From JABSQH01 sp965230015 (GTDB lineage: Bacteria > Actinomycetota > Acidimicrobiia > Acidimicrobiales > Ilumatobacteraceae), in contig CBDDKF010000011.1 in assembly GCA_965230015.1 (NCBI GenBank), positions 1 to 64,000 on the forward strand: DNA of 64,000 nt, in the 5' to 3' direction. Under the pieces are notes generated by a model, which saw only the letters and a program-made list of their open reading frames with translations, was not told the origin of the DNA and did no database searches. This document shows positions 8,757-16,589 of the stretch, in pieces. Each line of letters begins with the position of its first letter. The stretch's first letter is position 1. The translations under genes and the position numbers were made by a program.

Positions 8757-9295
8757 CGCTTCTCCTCGGAGCCAGATCCCCGCAGAAGGCTGGCGAGTTC
8801 AGCGCGGGCGCGAGCGCCGCGGCTCTTTACGGTTCCCGGCGCAATGTCGAGCGCTGCCGCGATCTCCGCCTCCGACCAGCCGAGGTAGAACCGAGCGATC
8901 AACACCGCACGATGGTCGACGGAGAGCCTGGCCAGCATGTCGGCCACGAGCACATCGTCGACCACCAACGCAGCCTCATCGTCCGGATGGGCCGGCTGCT
9001 GACGGAGGTACTCCTCGGGTGACACTTCGCGTCGTCGGCGCCGCCATCGCGATCGGGCCCAGTTGAGACCGGTGCGATAGACCCAACCCGCGGGATTCTC
9101 CATCGAACCGACCCGCCGCCACTTCAGCAGGGCTCGGGTGAATCCCTCGGCGGTGGCGTCGCGGCCGACCTCGAGGTTGCCGAGGGCGAGCACCAACGCA
9201 CGCTCGATGCGCGCATGATCGCGTCGGTAGAACGCAGCAAAGCCGGCCGACGACACGTCGTCGTGCGATGCAATGCGCGGCGACACGGTGACCAT
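8753..9295 (-). CDS. ECF-type RNA polymerase sigma factor (SigE-like family)
   Basis: The 180-aa protein has region 2 (FAAFYRRDHARIERALVLAL ... ENPAGWVYRTGLNWARS) and region 4 (LARLSVDHRAVLIARFYLG, then helix-turn-helix EAEIAAALDIAPGTVKSRGARARAEL). It directs RNA polymerase to its own regulon. The ATG at 9295 was chosen because GGGGAG lies upstream and the residues before it are non-coding in character. The divergent 138-bp gap to the serpin gene contains GGAACCG and GTCT elements spaced like an ECF promoter. Confidence 0.88.
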   Translation of the reverse strand: MVTVSPRIASHDDVSSAGFAAFYRRDHARIERALVLALGNLEVGRDATAEGFTRALLKWRRVGSMENPAGWVYRTGLNWARSRWRRRRREVSPEEYLRQQPAHPDDEAALVVDDVLVADMLARLSVDHRAVLIARFYLGWSEAEIAAALDIAPGTVKSRGARARAELASLLRGSGSEEKR

Positions 9296-9433
9296 GGGAA
9301 TCTCCCCGGTCGGCGGCTCAGCGCTCGTTCGACGCACACTTGGAGACTCCCAGAGACCCGTTTCGGTTCCACGATTTCTCGAGGTCGCCACAGCCGAGGG
9401 AACCGGTGGCAACTGCCGAGCGTCTGAACAGAT

Positions 9434-10729
9434 ATGCGAACTGCTGTGGTGGTGTTGGCCGGAGCGTTGGCACTCGCTGCCTGCGGGACCACCGACGGCG
9501 ATGGCTCTGCTGCTACTGCGAGCAACCAGCCCGATCCGACCGCTACGTCGCCGGCCCCTCCATCGACCGTCGACCTGGAACCGGCGGGCGTCGCGCTCTC
9601 GGCAACACCTGGGGTGGAACGGTCGCCGGTTGATGCCGACGCACCGGTCGATGCGCTCGCGGGCGGACTCAACGATGCTGGTTTCGGTCTGCTGCGAACA
9701 CTCCCGCAAGACGAGAACGTGGTGTTCAGCCCGGCGAGTATCGGCCACGCACTCCTGATGGCCTCAGCTGCCGGCGACGACGCCACCCGCAGCGCGATCG
9801 AGGCAGCGCTCGCATTGCCGGAAAGTGCTCACTCGGCGTGGAACGCGATCGATCAAGCGATCGCCGCGGCGCAGTCAGATCAGGTCACGGTGACCATCGC
9901 CGATCGGATCTGGCCGGCGATTGGCGTTGAGCCCGATCAGGACTGGGTCGACCTGCTCGCGGCCGAGCACGGGGCCGACGTGGTGCCGCTCGACTACCGG
10001 GGCGACAAGAACGGGAGCCGGGAGATCATCAACACGTGGGTGGAGGAGCGCACCGAGGGGCTCATCGACGACCTGCTCCCACCGGACTTCCTCGACGACA
10101 ACACGGTGTTGGTGCTCACCGACGCCATCTACTTCGCCGCCGACTGGGCCACGCCGTTCGGCAAGTACGGCTCGCAGCCAGGAACGTTCACGACGCTGGG
10201 GGGCGACGAACGCGATGTGTCGTTCATGCGCGAGCTCGAGCTGAGCGACCGCCGCGGCGCAGGCGACGGTTTCGTCGGCGCGGAGATCCCATACGTCGGC
10301 GACGACTACTCGATGCTCGTCCTCGTACCCGACGAGGGCGAGTTCGAGTCGTTCGTCGATGGGCTCGACGAGTCATTGCTCGACGAGATCGACGCCACGT
10401 TTACCACCGGGCCGTACGAACTGCTGCTCCCGAAGTGGGACGACACGTACCGCATCGACCTCCTGGCGTGGCTCACCGAGATGGGCGCGGCACCGGGTTC
10501 GTATCCGGCGATGACCGACGCCTTCCTCGATGCGGCGGTGCACGCCGCCGACATCGCCGTCGACGAACAGGGCACCGTTGCCGCGGCCGCGACCGCGCTT
10601 GGCTTCCGGGACTCTGGCCCACCCGAGCCCGAGTTGACCGTGGCCGCCGACCGGCCGTTCGTGTACCTGATCCGCCACCGCGACTCCGGGCTGGTGCTGT
10701 TCGCCGGCACCGTTATCGACCCGACCTGA
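9434..10729 (+). CDS. Lipoprotein serpin (serine protease inhibitor)
   Basis: The 431-aa protein has a lipoprotein signal (LALAAC, Cys17), a Ser/Thr/Pro linker and a complete serpin fold. Signatures are NVVFSPASIGHALLM near the fold start, TDAIYFAADW, the hinge VDEQGTVAAAATALGF with small residues needed for loop insertion, and the C-terminal DRPFVYLIRHRDSGLVLFAG. It should act outside the membrane, trapping a protease by the suicide mechanism. The reactive loop follows the hinge near LGFRDSGPPEPEL, so the target cannot be read with confidence. It is transcribed divergently from the sigma pair at 6645-9295, which may control it. Confidence 0.9.
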   Translation: MRTAVVVLAGALALAACGTTDGDGSAATASNQPDPTATSPAPPSTVDLEPAGVALSATPGVERSPVDADAPVDALAGGLNDAGFGLLRTLPQDENVVFSPASIGHALLMASAAGDDATRSAIEAALALPESAHSAWNAIDQAIAAAQSDQVTVTIADRIWPAIGVEPDQDWVDLLAAEHGADVVPLDYRGDKNGSREIINTWVEERTEGLIDDLLPPDFLDDNTVLVLTDAIYFAADWATPFGKYGSQPGTFTTLGGDERDVSFMRELELSDRRGAGDGFVGAEIPYVGDDYSMLVLVPDEGEFESFVDGLDESLLDEIDATFTTGPYELLLPKWDDTYRIDLLAWLTEMGAAPGSYPAMTDAFLDAAVHAADIAVDEQGTVAAAATALGFRDSGPPEPELTVAADRPFVYLIRHRDSGLVLFAGTVIDPT

Positions 10730-10768
10730 GCGACACCCACGGGACAATCGTTGCCCGGCCGACGGTCG

Positions 10769-12205
10769 CTAGACCGTGGTCCACCCACTCCGTCGTGGGC
10801 CGGGGGGTGGTGGAGCCCCACCTGCGCTGCCGGGCTCCATCGGTGGCTCGCCACCGGCAGCCAGTGTCCGGCGCAGCACGGGCGTGGCGTGTTCGAGCAT
10901 CTCGTCGAGCGCCGTCGTCAACGCAGCGTCTGCTGCAACGCCGCCGATCCGAGCCAGTTCGGCGCGGCGGGCGAGTTCCTTGATGAAGGCCGGTGCCACG
11001 CCGTCGAGTCGCTCGACCACGTCGGAGTCGGCTGGCACTCGAGCCCCGGTGTAGAGCTCGATCAGGCGCGATCGGGCCTCGGGGTCGGGCAGCGACAGCT
11101 CGATCGCCTGATCGATGCGCCCCGGTCGTGCCGCAAGCGCTGGTTCGAGCATCTCCACGCGGTTGGTGGTGAGCACGAACAGCACGTCGGCGTCCTCGGC
11201 GAGTCCATCCATCTCGTTGAGCAACTGAAACAACAGCGCGTTGTGGTCGCCGCCAGGGAGCTGGCGGTCCATGGCGATCAGATCGACGTCTTCGATGATG
11301 ATCGTCGCGGGTTGCAGCGACCGGGCGATCGTCCCGGCCTGCCCGACGGCGGCGACCGCGCCACCGGTGAGGATGATCGTGGTGCGACCGGCCATCCGAC
11401 TCGTGAGGTACGAGATGGTGTGGGTCTTGCCAGTTCCAGGCGGACCGTAGAGCAACAGGCCGCGCTTCACGTGTTGGCTGGCGGCACGTAGAGCGTCGGC
11501 GTTCTCGGTGATCCCGATCGTGTGCGCCTCGATCGCGTCGAGTTCGCCACCGGGCAGGATCACGTTGTGTCGCTCCACGTGCGGGAGCTTCACGAAGCTC
11601 AGCCCGAAGTCGCCGTGCATCCCGAAGGTGAACGACACGACCTTGCCGCGAAACGCGTTGTGCTCCACCATCAACGCTTGCAGCCGCGCGAGGAAGCCAT
11701 CGGCCGCTGCCGGTTCGCGCCCGACGACCTCGACCACAAGGTCTGGTGGGAAGCCGCGCTCGGAGCCGTACAGCAGGGCGGCGACGGGAGAGCCGTCGAA
11801 CTCGGTCAGGATGATGCCGGCCCGCAGGCAGTCGATGCGCTCGTCGGTGTCGACATCGACCGAGATGTACTGACGGGCGGTTTCACCGGGGCCGCGCCAT
11901 TCACCGGCTGCGATCCCCGTGAGCGAGATCCCGCCGTAGTTGCCGATGTCGCCCTGCAGGCCGATCACCTCGAACTGCTCGACGCTGCGACGGTATGCGT
12001 CGAGTGCCAGCTGCACGTTGACCCGCTCGATCACCGGCACGTTGATCGACGTACTCGACACGTCGTCGCCGATGTCGCCGAGGTGCTCCTTGAGTCGGCG
12101 GGTGAGCACCGACTCGTGCTTGGGAAGAACTCGGTCGGCCATCGAGGCGAGCTGCACGACCGCCCCGACGAACTCCTCGGCTTGCTCCTGCGACAGCTCG
12201 GCCAT
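10769..12205 (-). CDS. AAA-family ATPase
   Basis: The 478-aa protein has an unassigned N-terminal domain (about 1-220) and then an AAA module. It has Walker A GPPGTGKT at 254-261, Walker B IIIEDVD at 302-308, sensor-1 VLTTNRVE and an arginine-finger-like ARPGRIDQAIEL motif, and a C-terminal lid. The closest style is FtsH/Cdc48-type classical AAA, but there is no protease domain or membrane segment, so it probably remodels proteins. TACTGT lies 6 nt before the start with no Shine-Dalgarno, suggesting a leaderless mRNA. Confidence 0.85.
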   Translation of the reverse strand: MAELSQEQAEEFVGAVVQLASMADRVLPKHESVLTRRLKEHLGDIGDDVSSTSINVPVIERVNVQLALDAYRRSVEQFEVIGLQGDIGNYGGISLTGIAAGEWRGPGETARQYISVDVDTDERIDCLRAGIILTEFDGSPVAALLYGSERGFPPDLVVEVVGREPAAADGFLARLQALMVEHNAFRGKVVSFTFGMHGDFGLSFVKLPHVERHNVILPGGELDAIEAHTIGITENADALRAASQHVKRGLLLYGPPGTGKTHTISYLTSRMAGRTTIILTGGAVAAVGQAGTIARSLQPATIIIEDVDLIAMDRQLPGGDHNALLFQLLNEMDGLAEDADVLFVLTTNRVEMLEPALAARPGRIDQAIELSLPDPEARSRLIELYTGARVPADSDVVERLDGVAPAFIKELARRAELARIGGVAADAALTTALDEMLEHATPVLRRTLAAGGEPPMEPGSAGGAPPPPGPRRSGWTTV

Positions 12206-12269
12206 GAGCTCACAGTAGGAGCGGAGGTCAGGTGAGGGTGATCGGATTCGGGAGCGATGTCGGGGTGAG

Positions 12270-13094
12270 TCAGGACCCGCTGCGAACCGCCTCGGCGACC
12301 AGGTCGGCGTAGTACTCCTGACCCACTGGACGGAGGTGGATCTGGTCGTCGTAGAGGCAGTCGCCCGGACACATGTCGGCGAGGTTGGCCCAGTCGAGGA
12401 TGGTCACGTTCGGCCACCGGTCTGGAAGTGCCCGGATCAGCTCGTTGTTGCCCTCGGCGTAGTTGTAGCTCGACGGCAGATCGTTGGTGACGAACACCAC
12501 CGTGGTCACCTCACTGAGCATCGTCGCCGCCCGGTCGAGGTCGGCAGCGTCGATCGGACCATTCGTGCCGAGGTGGACGACGACCACGTCGCCCAGCCTG
12601 CCGCCTTCGGCGAGGGCGAGGAGTACGTCGAGACTGTTGACGAACGCCCGAGACTCGGTGGCATCGACGGTGAATCCCCGCTCCTGCAGCTCAGGCGCTG
12701 CGCCGAGCATCACCGAGTCGCCGATCGCCAGCGCCCCGATCGGCACACCACCCGCCGGGACCGTCGACGGCGTCGGCGTCACGACTGGAATCGCAGGAAC
12801 CGCGTCCAACTCGAGCGAACCGACGTCATCTGACATGAACATTCCGTTGCTGACGCCGCCATCGCTTGTCGAGGTCGCTTGGCGCTGCGCCACCACGACG
12901 AAACCGCCGATCAACAGCACAAGGGCCGCAGCGGCGAACAGCCACACGCGGTTCGCCGACGGTCGAGACCCGTTGCGACGCGACCCGTCGACTGGGGCGA
13001 GGGGTGCTCCGCCGAGTTCGTCCGCACGCTCGGCGATCGCATCGTCGAGCACCGTGCGGTAGTTGCGCAGGCGATCTTCCAGCTCAATCATCAC
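12270..13094 (-). CDS. ECF partner with extracytoplasmic SGNH/GDSL hydrolase domain
   Basis: The 274-aa protein has a cytoplasmic N-terminus (about 1-48), a membrane segment at 50-69, a linker, and an SGNH hydrolase domain. Block I is AIGDSVML with Ser127, block III is VVVHLGTNGP, and block V has Asp250 and His253 in YDDQIHLRP. This resembles the C-terminal SGNH domains of OafA-type acyltransferases. It overlaps the sigma gene by ATGA (13091-13094), the same coupling as the other sigma/partner pairs. Its N-terminus (ELEDRLRNY) resembles that of the partner at 30753 (ELEQQISNY), and their sigma factors are also paralogous. An esterase acting on envelope acyl groups is the likely outside activity. 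Confidence 0.75.
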   Translation of the reverse strand: MMIELEDRLRNYRTVLDDAIAERADELGGAPLAPVDGSRRNGSRPSANRVWLFAAAALVLLIGGFVVVAQRQATSTSDGGVSNGMFMSDDVGSLELDAVPAIPVVTPTPSTVPAGGVPIGALAIGDSVMLGAAPELQERGFTVDATESRAFVNSLDVLLALAEGGRLGDVVVVHLGTNGPIDAADLDRAATMLSEVTTVVFVTNDLPSSYNYAEGNNELIRALPDRWPNVTILDWANLADMCPGDCLYDDQIHLRPVGQEYYADLVAEAVRSGS

Positions 13095-13576
13095 GAACCT
13101 CCTAGCTCGTTGCGAAGTTGTCGGAGACCCCGATGCACCTCGTTGCGGACGACCGCGACCGTCACACCAACCGCATCAGCGGTCTCGGCGTACGACCAGT
13201 CGTAGACGTGCACCAGCACCACGCACGTGCGGCGGCGTTCCGGCAGCGCCGCGAGGGCTTGATGCAGACCGACGTCGAACGGCGCATCGTCGCCGTGGCG
13301 TTCGGGCGGAAACACGGCCGGACGAGCCCAGCGGCGATGCCGCCGACTCGTGCTCTGGGCGACCCGGTACAGATAGCCGACGGGATTGTCCATCGGCTCG
13401 ATCCGCCCCCAGTGCTCCCAGGCGTACGCCAGGGCATCGGCCGTGAGGTCGGCTCCGACGTCGACACCGTGCTGGGCGACCAGCACCTGCCGGAGGCGAA
13501 CACCCGCATCGCTCGCAAACGCAGCGAAGCGATCGCTCGCTGTGTTCACCCGTGTTTCCAATGACTCCACACTCAT
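13091..13576 (-). CDS. ECF-type RNA polymerase sigma factor
   Basis: The protein is about 161 aa. Region 2 carries DALAYAWEHWGRI and MDNPVGYLYRVAQS, and region 4 carries ALPERRRTCVVLVHVYDWSYAETADAVGV. Both stretches closely match the sigma factor at 30299-30763, so the two are recent paralogues. The ATG at 13576 (MSVESLETRV) is preferred; an upstream ATG at 13636 would add 20 residues of non-conserved sequence. The GATTCGGG-type element at 13586-13601 lies in front of it. Confidence 0.85.
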   Translation of the reverse strand: MSVESLETRVNTASDRFAAFASDAGVRLRQVLVAQHGVDVGADLTADALAYAWEHWGRIEPMDNPVGYLYRVAQSTSRRHRRWARPAVFPPERHGDDAPFDVGLHQALAALPERRRTCVVLVHVYDWSYAETADAVGVTVAVVRNEVHRGLRQLRNELGGS

Positions 13577-13585
13577 GACAAAGCT

Positions 13586-13601
13586 CGAACCCACCCGAAT
13601 C
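13586..13601 (-). promoter_or_regulatory. GATTCGG element upstream of sigma gene, copy 1
   Basis: On the minus strand this reads GATTCGGGTGGGTTCG, about 10 nt before the sigma start. Related elements stand before the sigma genes at 28336 and 30169. It may be an autoregulatory promoter or operator; assignment is by similarity among three loci only. Confidence 0.35.
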
Positions 13602-13668
13602 GTCTCAAACGATCGTGAAGAAATCCCCGCACCCAACGAACCGACGAGCCTTCACCGGCGTCGAACCG

Positions 13669-14532
13669 ATGATGAGCCGCTGGATTGCCGTCGCCGCCCT
13701 AGGACTTGTCGTGGCCTGCTCCACTGACGACACGGCAGCACCGCCGCCATCGGAGACGGCGGCCGCAATGGAGTCGACGAGCGTCCCCGAGCCCCCGGTG
13801 GAGGACGACGCCACTGTGACCGCAGGAACAGCTGTGCTGCCGACGACACCGGAAGGCGGCACCATGATGGCCGCGATCGTGCGCGGTGTAGTTGAGCGGA
13901 CGGGCGACTGCCTGTACTTGCGCAGCATCGACAACGGTGGCCGGTCGATCATCGTCTTCCCGCCCGGGACGACGCTCGACGACGTCGGCGTGACTTTCCC
14001 GGATGGAACGCGCGTGCCGGTCGGGGCGTCGGTCACCGGTGGCGGCGGCTATCGGTCGGTGCCTGAGGAGTCGCCCAACCTGCCGTCCGATGAGATCAAT
14101 GCCTGCATCGCGCCCGGCGTCGACACCTGGGTGCAGCTGGTCGGTCCGACCGTGGAGACGTCGCTCGACCCCGCGGGCGGAATCGACGGACCCGTGCTCT
14201 ATGCCAGGGACTGGGGCGACGAGGACCCGGGCACAGAGTTGGCGGCCGCGAGCGGCGAATTGCGTCTGGTCGACGGCTGCGTCGGGCTGGGCGCAGACGA
14301 CTCTTTCGTGCCGCTTCTATGGCCGTTCGACACGAGGTGGAACGACGATCTCCAGGCAGTGGTCACACCGAACGGCCGCACGATCGCGATCGGTGAACGC
14401 ATCGACACGGGTGGTGGGTCCTACCGGGCCGGCGGAGTGTCGCGGTTCACGGACAGCGCCGAAGTGATGCAGACGGCTGCGGCGTGTTCGTCGACTGGCG
14501 AGGTATTCATCATCCAGTCGTCGGTGCTGTAG
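13669..14532 (+). CDS. Lipoprotein with two tandem homologous domains
   Basis: The protein is about 287 aa and starts MMSRWIAVAALGLVVAC, a lipoprotein signal with the lipid Cys at 17. After a Thr/Pro-rich linker come two copies of one domain. Copy 1 has GDCLYLRS, PPGTTLDD, TFPDGTRVPVG, VTGGGGYRS and INACI. Copy 2 has DGCVGLGA, PFDTRWNDD, TPNGRTIAIG, IDTGGGSYRA and AAACS. Each copy has an N- and a C-terminal Cys that may pair. Function is unknown. It is divergent from the sigma gene at 13091-13576 and may be part of its output. An ATG at 13615 is possible but would put 18 charged residues before the signal. Confidence 0.7.
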   Translation: MMSRWIAVAALGLVVACSTDDTAAPPPSETAAAMESTSVPEPPVEDDATVTAGTAVLPTTPEGGTMMAAIVRGVVERTGDCLYLRSIDNGGRSIIVFPPGTTLDDVGVTFPDGTRVPVGASVTGGGGYRSVPEESPNLPSDEINACIAPGVDTWVQLVGPTVETSLDPAGGIDGPVLYARDWGDEDPGTELAAASGELRLVDGCVGLGADDSFVPLLWPFDTRWNDDLQAVVTPNGRTIAIGERIDTGGGSYRAGGVSRFTDSAEVMQTAAACSSTGEVFIIQSSVL

Positions 14533-14556
14533 TCCCCACCGGCTCTCATGACGATG

Positions 14557-14605
14557 CTTCTCGGTGGCTGTGGTTGCGGCATCCGCAACCGACGACGCCG
14601 AGAAG
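14557..14605. repeat. 49-bp dispersed palindromic repeat, copy B
   Basis: The outer arms are CTTCTCGGTG and CGCCGAGAAG. The inner stem is the strongest of the family, GGTTGCGG/CCGCAACC around a central CAT. It lies between convergent genes (the lipoprotein and the HAD phosphatase), 25 bp after one stop codon and 16 bp from the other. Confidence 0.85.
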
Positions 14606-14620
14606 GCGCGCAGGGCTGGC

Positions 14621-15286
14621 TCAGGTCGCTGCGTCGAGGAGTGTTGGCAGATCCGACATGCGGTCGAACGTGATGGCACCTGCGTCCTCCAGCCGGCGAC
14701 GCGGCGTGAGGCCGCCGGCGAACCCGTAGCAGGTCATTCCGGCGGCCCCAGCTGCCGCCACCCCCGACACGCTGTCCTCGATCACCACCGCTCGTGCCGC
14801 TTCCACGCTCATCGAGCGCGCCGCATACAAGAACAAGTCGGGCGCCGGCTTGCCGTTGTCGACCTCACTAGCGGAGTAGATCCGACCCTCGAAGATCGGG
14901 TACAGCCCGGTCGTGCCGAGCGTGAGGCGCATCTTGCGATGTGTGCCGCTCGATGCGACACACGTCGTGCGCCCGGACTGGTGAAGCCAGTGCACGAGTT
15001 CGAGGACGCCATCGATGGGTTCGAGTCGATTCCGGAACGCCGTAACGACTTCAGCGGTGCTCACATCGTCGAACTCCGCCGCGGCGTCTGCACCGAGACG
15101 GCGGGCAATCTCCTTCAGCATCAGATCGTCGGATCGGCCCATGAACCGTTCGACGATCTCGTCGACGGTGATGGTCCACCCCATTTCGGTGAGCACCCGC
15201 GCCTCGATCTCGATGGTGAGGCGCTCGCTATCGACCAACACGCCATCGCAGTCGAAGATCACGAGGGCCGGGTCGGGAGCATCCAC
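14621..15286 (-). CDS. HAD-family phosphatase (beta-phosphoglucomutase-like)
   Basis: The 221-aa protein has HAD motif I FDCDGVLVDS (Asp12 nucleophile, Asp14), a helical cap, motif II VASSGTHRK, motif III Lys in DNGKPAPDLF, and motif IV VIEDSVSGV. This subgroup includes beta-phosphoglucomutases and sugar-phosphate phosphatases. The adjacent alpha-glucan cluster makes a sugar-phosphate substrate plausible, but it is not proven. The 57-bp gap to the ROK gene holds nothing recognised. Confidence 0.88.
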   Translation of the reverse strand: MDAPDPALVIFDCDGVLVDSERLTIEIEARVLTEMGWTITVDEIVERFMGRSDDLMLKEIARRLGADAAAEFDDVSTAEVVTAFRNRLEPIDGVLELVHWLHQSGRTTCVASSGTHRKMRLTLGTTGLYPIFEGRIYSASEVDNGKPAPDLFLYAARSMSVEAARAVVIEDSVSGVAAAGAAGMTCYGFAGGLTPRRRLEDAGAITFDRMSDLPTLLDAAT

Positions 15287-15343
15287 TTGGTCAGCGTTGC
15301 AGCTCCAGCGAACGCCGTGCCGACAAGTACACGATGCGGCGTG

Positions 15344-16552
15344 TCAGCCGGCGGCGAGCTCGAGCGACGGACGGCCCGCGCCCGCGTCGGGGCGAATCGC
15401 GGGCTCGAACAACTCAGCGAGCACCAGGCTGGCGGCGCCTCGCGCCCACGCCTCGTCTTCCCAACGCTCGACCGTGATCTCGAGATCGTCCGCGAGGCCG
15501 TCGAACACGCGGTCGTGCAGCGCCGTCGTGAATGGGTCGAGCATCAAGTCGATCGCGTGGGTCCCCTCGCCCGACAGCACGATGAGGGACGGGTTGAGCA
15601 CGTTGACCACGTTGGCAACGGCGTGGCCGAGCAACGTCGCCGCGTCGACGTACAACGTCCGCACGCGGTCGTTCCCCGCCCGCGCCGCTGCAGCAGCACC
15701 GTGCGAGTCGACGTCACGTCCGAGCACGCGTGCGGCTGACCGAACGAGTGCCGGATCAGCGGCGATCGCTTCGAGACATCCCTCACCACCACAGGCACAG
15801 GGGGTGGTGTCGTTGATCACCTTGACGTGCCCGAACTCGCCCGCACCACCCTGCGCACCGCGGTACAACCGCCCGTCGAGCACCATTCCCAATCCGATGC
15901 CCCGCCCGAGGCTGATGACCAAGAGATCCGAGACCTCACGACCGACGCCGAACCAGTGCTCGCACACGACGAGCGCATTCACATCGTTGTCGATCACCAC
16001 CGGCAGCCCGGTTCGCTGCTGTAGGCGATCGCCGAGCGGCACATCGCGCCAGTGCGCGTACGTGCCGTGCTTGACGACACCGTTGACACTGTCGATCACT
16101 CCGGCGGTACCAATGCCGAGTCCGTAGATCGGTCGATTGTCGACCTTGCTGCGGAGATCGTCGACGATTGCGCCGATCAGCCGGACGACTTGGTCGACGC
16201 TGGTGCCTGCGAGCTTGCGCGTCCGGCGGTGCACCACCGTGGCCTCGAGGTCGGTGAGCACCGCGGTCACGTGCGTCTCGGTCACCTTCGCTCCGATGAC
16301 ATACCCGGCGGTCGAGTTGAGCGCGAGCATCACCGGCCGCCGACCACCAGCCGACTCTCCGGTGGAGTGTTCGTACACGATGTTCCGGTCGATCAACTCG
16401 CTGGTGATCCCGGTGACGGTCGGCGCGCTCAACCCGGTGTCGGCGGCGATCTCCGCTCGCGAACGCTGACCATGGGCACGGATCGCGCCGAGCACGATCG
16501 CCTCGTTGATCTCACGGATCATTCGTTTGGTGCCGGCTTTGACCGATTGCAT
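15344..16552 (-). CDS. ROK-family transcriptional regulator
   Basis: The 402-aa protein has an N-terminal winged helix (RAEIAADTGLSAPTVTGITS) and a C-terminal ROK sugar-kinase-like domain with the zinc motif CACGGEGCLE. The ATG at 16552 (MQSVKAGTK) fits the family; in-frame sequence upstream is non-coding in character. It is the last gene of the alpha-glucan operon, in the same orientation as GH31, and probably represses the operon until sugar is sensed. Half-sites TTAGTT occur both before this gene, overlapping the GH31 stop, and before the first permease gene (about 23146-23155). Confidence 0.88.
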   Translation of the reverse strand: MQSVKAGTKRMIREINEAIVLGAIRAHGQRSRAEIAADTGLSAPTVTGITSELIDRNIVYEHSTGESAGGRRPVMLALNSTAGYVIGAKVTETHVTAVLTDLEATVVHRRTRKLAGTSVDQVVRLIGAIVDDLRSKVDNRPIYGLGIGTAGVIDSVNGVVKHGTYAHWRDVPLGDRLQQRTGLPVVIDNDVNALVVCEHWFGVGREVSDLLVISLGRGIGLGMVLDGRLYRGAQGGAGEFGHVKVINDTTPCACGGEGCLEAIAADPALVRSAARVLGRDVDSHGAAAAARAGNDRVRTLYVDAATLLGHAVANVVNVLNPSLIVLSGEGTHAIDLMLDPFTTALHDRVFDGLADDLEITVERWEDEAWARGAASLVLAELFEPAIRPDAGAGRPSLELAAG

Positions 16553-16589
16553 TGTTGGTCTACCCCACGTGGTCTTGCTCGCTCGGAAA

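Noticed and set aside
9375..9423. Possible seventh, decayed 49-bp repeat copy
   Set aside because: Length is 49 and ends resemble the arms (TTTCTCGAGG and TGCCGAGCGT), but only 7 and 6 of 10 arm positions match and the inner stem is absent. It could be chance.
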